This document shows positions 58,556 through 64,000 of a stretch of 64,000 nucleotides of DNA, piece after piece. The notes under the pieces were generated by a model, which was not told the origin of the DNA, did no database searches, and worked only from the letters and a program-made list of their open reading frames with translations. A program made the translations under genes and the position numbers. The first letter of the stretch is position 1. Every line of letters starts with the position of its first letter. Origin of the DNA: Chamaecrista fasciculata (taxonomy: Eukaryota > Streptophyta > Magnoliopsida > Fabales > Fabaceae); assembly GCA_003254925.1 (NCBI GenBank), contig QANZ01044650.1, forward strand, positions 341,469 through 405,468, in the 5' to 3' direction.

Positions 58556-59115
58556 AAAATATTATGATCCTAACATATTTTTTATCTATCTATTTTACTC
58601 TTACAGTAAAGATTAATTGTCATTTAAATCAAAAGATTTTATGTGTGTTTGTAATATCAACAATAATTTGATGAGAGTTGCATCATAAGTAAGATATTCG
58701 AGATTTGATTTCTAAAGTCGATATTATTAAAAGAGTTTTAAACTGTCCGACCGAAATAAAATTAATTTTTATTTAAACTATTAGAGGATAAATGAAAAAA
58801 ATTCATAGTTTACCAAAAAAATAGTATCTTTAATAAAATTTGAACTAGAGAATAATTAAAGTGTTTAGACTAAAAATAATTTAGTGTGATGATAGGAAAA
58901 CTATATTTTAATAAGAGGACCAAATTTTAACTATTATGCTATCAAACGGAATAAGTATTAATTTTTGCCTAGACCCTTAATATGGATAAACAAGAAATGC
59001 CCATAATTTTACCAAAAAAAAGAAAACACAAAAATTACCTAGCCGTCACTTATTGATGACAGTTTCACATTACAGTAGCAATAATTGAGTGATTTATGTT
59101 TCCTCTTAATAATTA
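58556..59115. other. AT-rich intergenic sequence
   Basis: No gene or repeat defined. Confidence 0.5.
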
Positions 59116-59389
59116 CTCCCTCCGGTTCTGAATATCTGGTGTTTTAGAAAATCATTTTTGTTCCAAAATATCTGATGTTTTATAAATTCAAGAGAGCATT
59201 AATTATTTTTTTATCATTCTACCACTATTAAATATAGTAGAGTCATAAATGTATAAACATTTTCTAAGTAATTTAATAGGGATAGTTTAATCATTTTACT
59301 TTATTTTTCTCTTCATTCTATGTTGGCTAATCATTTCCTTAATCTGTGTGTAGAAACCTTAAACACCAGATATATAGAACCGGAGGGAG
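59116..59389. mobile_element. Stowaway MITE, 274 bp
   Basis: CTCCCTCCGGTTCTGAATAT at the left and the complementary end, AGAACCGGAGGGAG, with TA on both sides (59114-59115 and 59390-59391), is the textbook Stowaway (Tc1/mariner) signature. TATCTG(G/A)TGTTTTA is repeated within. It lies about 130 bp before the probable EXO70 leader. Confidence 0.95.
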
Positions 59390-59519
59390 TAGGTGTTAAT
59401 TATCTTAATATTACTATTGCAATCTGACCAATACTCGTCAATTTCAACAGTAATATACATATTGTCCGTAGTAGTTCGTTAAATACTAGTACGAGTCAAG
59501 AGTCAAAACCATAATTAGG

Positions 59520-60351
59520 ACGTAATTGTGTAAAGCTAATAGAAGAAGGAGAAGAAGAAGGACTAGAGAAGAAAAGTTTCATTTCGCCTACACAATTTCA
59601 CATCGCCGAGAAGCTTCAGCTCGGGTTTCTCTTCCAAATTCTCAACGCTATAATCCAATTTTATCTCTTCGTTACGCCCTTTCCTCGCAAAATTCGAGCT
59701 GCTTTCTCATTTCCACGAGCAAAAATCCCTTCCCGCATCGAAATTATTACTTGTTGCTTCAGCGTCTCAGATTTTTGTGTGGTTGGTATACTCCGGACTT
59801 TTCCTCCAGGTTTATGGTTTGATTTTCTTCCGTTTCAGAATTTGAAAGCTGTGTGTACTGTGTACGTGATTCTCAGCGTCGTAAACTGCGAGGGTTCAAG
59901 TTGTTAGGTCAATAGGGTATGAGTTCTGTTTTTTCTTATGCAATTTTGTTTTGGATTTATGAGTTTTGAGGTTATATTTTCCGTCTCGTGTCCTTTCAGC
60001 TCTCTTACTTCCATAGCATGTGATTTCTAAGTAATGGGTTAGAGCCTGAGAAGGTTAAGAGAGAATTTTAGAATTGTTCTGTTCTGCTATATCTTCATGT
60101 TCCTGATTGTTATCAAATTGGGAAGCTTCATCCTAGGAAATTGAGCACTAAACCCCGTTCTTATTTTAGTCCTGGAAATATCTTGTTCTTTAGTAATTGT
60201 TTTTTTTTTTTTCTTTTTCTTGTGAGGAAGGTTAAATTGGACACCACAAAGGTTTTCTTTGTGCACAATGAGATAGTCAAAGAAGCACTTTAGATCCTAT
60301 TTAGTTTTAGAGGTCTGGTCTGTTGTTCTGGATTTTTCATCTTTTACCACT
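59520..60351 (+). other. Leader and upstream region of EXO70
   Basis: Purine-rich, then C/T-rich sequence resembling a transcript leader begins near 59520. A CCTCCAG/GTTTAT donor-like site (59811) and AG acceptor-like sites near 60236 and 60251 suggest a 5' UTR intron, unproven. The frame 59526-59822 (arginine- and serine-rich) does not join the EXO70 frame. Confidence 0.4.
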
Positions 60352-62283
60352 ATGGAAGAACATGAACATGAGTCTGGTATCACAACCTATGAAGGAGAGC
60401 AGCACGTGGTGGCTGCGGCTCAGCACATTTTAAAGGCATTAGCAGCAAGTAAGAACGTGAATGATGGTTTAAAAAAGACTCTCTTGGATCTTGAGATCCA
60501 CTTGTCTTCAATGTCTGCCAAACTCACTGAAAGAAATGGAAAGGGAGTCAACGAATTAGAGAGGCGCCTTAAATGTGCTGAAGACAAAGTGATGAGTTGG
60601 GAGGCAAATCATTTGATGATATGGGACTCTGATCCTGGGGATTCTTCCGAATATTTAAAAGCCGTTGGTGAGATCCAAACTCTGACTCAAAGTTTGCAAA
60701 GCCTGTCTGTAAATGAAACATGCAAGCAAAAGGAACTCCTTCAGCAAGCTGATGGAATTCTGCAGATTGCCATGTCAAGGCTTGAGGATGAGTTAGTCCA
60801 CATTTTAGTAAAGCACAAGCAGTTCTTTGAGCCGGAATTCATGTCTTTCCATTCTAATGAAGTTGATATGGTGTTTGAAGATTCGTTTGCTTCAGCAGAG
60901 GATGAACCAATTGGGGAAGCGGCACGGAGTGGGGATGGTTATAACCAATATGAGGCTTGCACCATAGACTTGGTGCATCCAGATGTAATTCCGGATCTCA
61001 AAAGCATTGCGAATGTCATGTTTGCTTCGAAATACCATCAGGAATTCTGCCAGACTTTCATTACTTCCAGGAGGCATGCCTTAGACGAATACTTTGTTAT
61101 TCTTAAAATGGAAAAGTTAAGCATTGAGAATGTGCTGAAAATGGAGTGGAGTCACTTGAACTTTGAGATGAAAAAATGGATTTGGGCTGCGAAGATCATT
61201 GTCAAGGTATACCTTGCTAGCGAAAAACGTCTGTGTAAGCAGATTCTGGGACACTTTGGGTCTGTTTATCAGTCTTGCTTTACTGAAATATCGAAGTGCT
61301 TTCTGATGCCCCTTTTGGATTTTGGTGAGGCTATTGCAATGGGAACTCATACACCTGAGCGATTGTTTCGCTTGCTTGACATGTATGAGGTTCTGGAGAA
61401 TCTTGCCGTGGATGTAGATATTTTGTTCTTTGAAGAAGCTAGTTGTTTTCTGCGGAATGAGTTTCACAATCTTGTAAGGAGCTTCGGTGACACTGTAAGG
61501 TCAACGTTTCTGGCATTTGAGAATGCTATTGCGACTTATTCATCAACAAACAAGCTCCCTGGAGGGGGCATTCACCCTCTTACCAAGTATGTAATGAATT
61601 ACATCAAGGCAATTACCGAATATAAAGATACTCTTAATCTGCTTCTTGCAGATGAAGGTCCAGTTTCTCCACCAGATACTGAGCATGGCGTTTCAGCCCT
61701 TACATTTTGTCCAATGGCTTGCCATTTCAGGTCAATAACAGCCACTCTGGAATCCAAGTTGAGCAACACATCCAAATTGTACAGAGATGTGGCTTTACAA
61801 CATATTTTCATGATGAATAACCTTCATTACATGGTACAAAAGGTTAAAAGCTCTGAGCTAAGGCCATTTCTCGGGGATGAATGGCTTCGCCAACGCACTG
61901 GGAAGTTTCAGCGTGAAGCTAGAAGCTACGAGAGGGTCACTTGGAGTTCAGTCCTTTCTATGCTTCGTGAAGATAGCGGGCCATCTTGTGCTTTAAGCTT
62001 AAAGACAACCCAAAAGAAAAGATGCACTTGTTTCACTATTGCCTTTGAGGAAGTGTATAGGATCCAGACAGGGTGGCGCATCCTGGATCCTCAACTCCGG
62101 GAAGATGTACAGATTTCAATTTCTCAGAAACTAGTTCATGCTTACTGGACTTTTATTGGGAAGAACTCATCTAGCATTGATGAGAAGTGGATCAAGTACT
62201 CTGTTGATGAGCTGGAAAGTTTAATTTTGGATCTTTTTGAGGGTTCTTCAAGATCCTTGCGCAATTATCAGCGCAGCAAGTGA
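60352..62283 (+). CDS. Exocyst subunit EXO70 (EXO70E-like)
   Basis: A single-exon gene of 643 residues. EXO70 is the exocyst subunit that binds PI(4,5)P2 and tethers secretory vesicles to the plasma membrane; plant E-type members also mark exocyst-positive compartments. Signatures: an N-terminal region with predicted coiled coil (about 30-150), then the EXO70 C-terminal helical domain (about 250-630) with PLLDFGEAIAMGTHTPERLF, LDMYEVLENL, GGGIHPLTKYVMNYIKAITE, MNNLHYMVQKVKSSELRPFL, and WLRQRTGKFQREARSYERVT. The length is normal. Absence of introns in the coding region is usual for many plant EXO70 paralogues. The ATG at 60352 is the first in frame and starts MEEHEHESGI. The E-type assignment comes from recalled similarity and gene order, not an alignment. 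Confidence 0.96.
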   Translation: MEEHEHESGITTYEGEQHVVAAAQHILKALAASKNVNDGLKKTLLDLEIHLSSMSAKLTERNGKGVNELERRLKCAEDKVMSWEANHLMIWDSDPGDSSEYLKAVGEIQTLTQSLQSLSVNETCKQKELLQQADGILQIAMSRLEDELVHILVKHKQFFEPEFMSFHSNEVDMVFEDSFASAEDEPIGEAARSGDGYNQYEACTIDLVHPDVIPDLKSIANVMFASKYHQEFCQTFITSRRHALDEYFVILKMEKLSIENVLKMEWSHLNFEMKKWIWAAKIIVKVYLASEKRLCKQILGHFGSVYQSCFTEISKCFLMPLLDFGEAIAMGTHTPERLFRLLDMYEVLENLAVDVDILFFEEASCFLRNEFHNLVRSFGDTVRSTFLAFENAIATYSSTNKLPGGGIHPLTKYVMNYIKAITEYKDTLNLLLADEGPVSPPDTEHGVSALTFCPMACHFRSITATLESKLSNTSKLYRDVALQHIFMMNNLHYMVQKVKSSELRPFLGDEWLRQRTGKFQREARSYERVTWSSVLSMLREDSGPSCALSLKTTQKKRCTCFTIAFEEVYRIQTGWRILDPQLREDVQISISQKLVHAYWTFIGKNSSSIDEKWIKYSVDELESLILDLFEGSSRSLRNYQRSK

Positions 62284-64000
62284 AGGGGTTAGGATTTTTA
62301 GTGTTTCCCTCTCACAGATGACTTGTCATATGCCATTTGCTTGTAATTAGCTGATGGCTAGTTTAGCATTATTAAGCCCTGATCTGATCATATCATCACA
62401 GAATTGAAATGGCTTTTACTATTTGTAAATTTGTTTGAAAATGGTGGTTTCATTTTGTCAATGCATATGATTTTGCTCTCTTTATCTTTTAAACAGGAGA
62501 AGGCTGATGTAAATGATGAAACCTAACAGGTTATACGTTGTATCTAATCTATCTGACAACTCAATAACACAGTCAAAATAAATGTTAAAGCCCTGCATCT
62601 CAATTGTGAAAATGAGGAGAAATCAAAGAGTTAATCCAATTGGGGATGGATGAACAGGTAAGCACTAAGAAAAATCATATTGAGAATTCATCAATAACAT
62701 TTTACCAGGTGCGTGGATTAATTAAGCTAATCTAATTCAACTAAGGGTTTCGAGTACATGACTGGAGGATGCAGCTATGAAAAATAATTGGTGTGAGAAT
62801 TTTGTTGTTTTAGTGGTCTTATTTGATTTAAATAAAATTATTCTTTGTCTACATCGTTAAAACATATAGACAAAACGAGCTTATAGTTCTTACAAACAAA
62901 AAATTACCATGTTCCATGTTTTCAAGAAAGGGATTATCAATGTAGTTATACCTTTAACTAAACTATAATTACATTCAAATGTGCTAACCACTGTTTTTAC
63001 ATAAAATCAAAAAGCAATTTTAGTTCTTTTCATTCTAATTTTTCTGAAGAAGCTTCTTTCCCATCACCTGAGTCTCTTACTATGGTTAACCAATTGCAAA
63101 CAAGTCCTGTGAATGAAATGCTATATGTGCTTTCACCCATAAGTACGATCCTTAATAGTCTGTGGCAGTTGATACTTCCTTTCAGGAACAAATTAGGAGA
63201 CAGTGTCATTCATTGAATAAATGGAACAACTGGCTCATGGTATCTGGTAAGCTTCATAATTTTCACAAATTCAACTCTTTATTTCGTTTGTTTCTGGCTT
63301 AAAAGCCGATTAAGAGCGAAAATTCAATGTGTTCGTTTATAACAGCATGTGCAATGTATGTAAGATGGCATGTTTAGAAGGGAACAATCAGTAAGAATAC
63401 ACTTTAGGTCAAAGTCCATTTCTAGACGTTGACAAATTCTATGTACTTAAGTGTTTAAGTGCATGCTCTGTGCTCTGGAGTTATGGGGCCATAATTAATG
63501 CTGCTCTTTTCATAAAGGTTTTGTTTGTTTGACACTAAAGCATTTAATGCTTGAGATGGACTAGTCCTATTGAGTATTGTCTAGTAGCATCACATGAGCC
63601 TTTTGGGTGTGGCTCACATTTTATCACGCTGTTAATTGTTATGTTTCTCCTCCTTTCTCAGTTTCGCTGTTGAAGTTTAATTTTCAACCTTCTCTGACTA
63701 TTTCTGAAGAAATTTGGAGTTTGTATCATCAAAAGTAGGAAAGTGGCCAAGTGGGCGATAGAAACTTTTGCATAAGTTATGGCCCAATAGCCTTAGTGGC
63801 CCAATAGGTAGTAAAACTGCTGCAAGTTCATATAATGCCATGCAACCAAAAGCACCCAAGTGGTCCATTCAGGCAACATAGTGAACCAATAAGCTACCAA
63901 CATTCCAATAAAAACTAAATTCCCTAGTGTAACAAGTAACAACTATTGTCATTTTTTTGGCCTAAAAAAAACAACTATTGCCATTTTTGACATAAAGACA
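62284..64000 (+). other. 3' flank of EXO70; no further gene seen
   Basis: The EXO70 3' UTR probably ends by about 62500. The rest has moderate base composition but no open frame or repeat I can support. An unannotated gene end or 3' UTR intron cannot be excluded. Confidence 0.4.

Overview
The window is nuclear DNA from a flowering plant, almost certainly a eudicot. It is AT-rich, its genes have GT-AG introns, and the gene families are plant-type. It carries TTTAGGG telomere-like arrays and typical plant transposons: MULE, Tourist and Stowaway MITEs, Helitrons, an Au-like SINE and a LINE. I cannot name the species. Three short N gaps (6260-6289, 27668-27705, 58386-58427) and a few single Ns show a draft assembly.

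Seven genes are well supported. In order they are: a G3BP-like NTF2/RRM/RGG RNA-binding protein (+, 12432-17533); an ankyrin-PGG membrane protein (+, 19964-23296); the mitochondrial import subunit TOM5 (+, 25480-28875, two tiny exons around a 3.2 kb intron); a Ninja/AFP-family repressor (+, 35916-38425); the replication protein A large subunit RPA1 (-, 39637-42871, 12 exons); a 272-residue plant protein of unknown function (-, 47444-48262); and an EXO70 exocyst subunit closest to EXO70E (+, 60352-62283, one exon). Exon borders were set by hand from splice sites and reading phase, and every join keeps frame. A possible eighth, unrecognised minus-strand gene starts near 3486. The genes are independent housekeeping or regulatory genes rather than one pathway. 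From memory, several lie close together on Arabidopsis chromosome 5, so this looks like a conserved block expanded by transposons.

Most remaining sequence is transposon-derived. The commonest class is short Mutator-like elements with inverted arms rich in TTTTGGTCCC-type motifs. Eight have exact or near-exact 9-10 bp target duplications that I could place to the base. One is a 1.26 kb near-complete foldback. Two larger relatives at 54.6-58.4 kb carry degenerate telomere-repeat tracts in their arms. Other elements are two related 0.7 kb Tourist-like copies in opposite orientation, a 496 bp Tourist-like element, four Helitron copies or fragments, two tRNA-derived SINEs, one Stowaway, one LINE 3' fragment, a CACTA-like end and LTR-like remnants.

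I found no CRISPR, rRNA or functional tRNA genes, and no convincing new biological system. The best leads are the foldback and telomere-bearing elements, paired E2F sites upstream of RPA1, Site II plus telo-box signals upstream of TOM5, a repeated 12-mer leading up to the ankyrin gene start, and a coding-like antisense relic inside that gene's intron.
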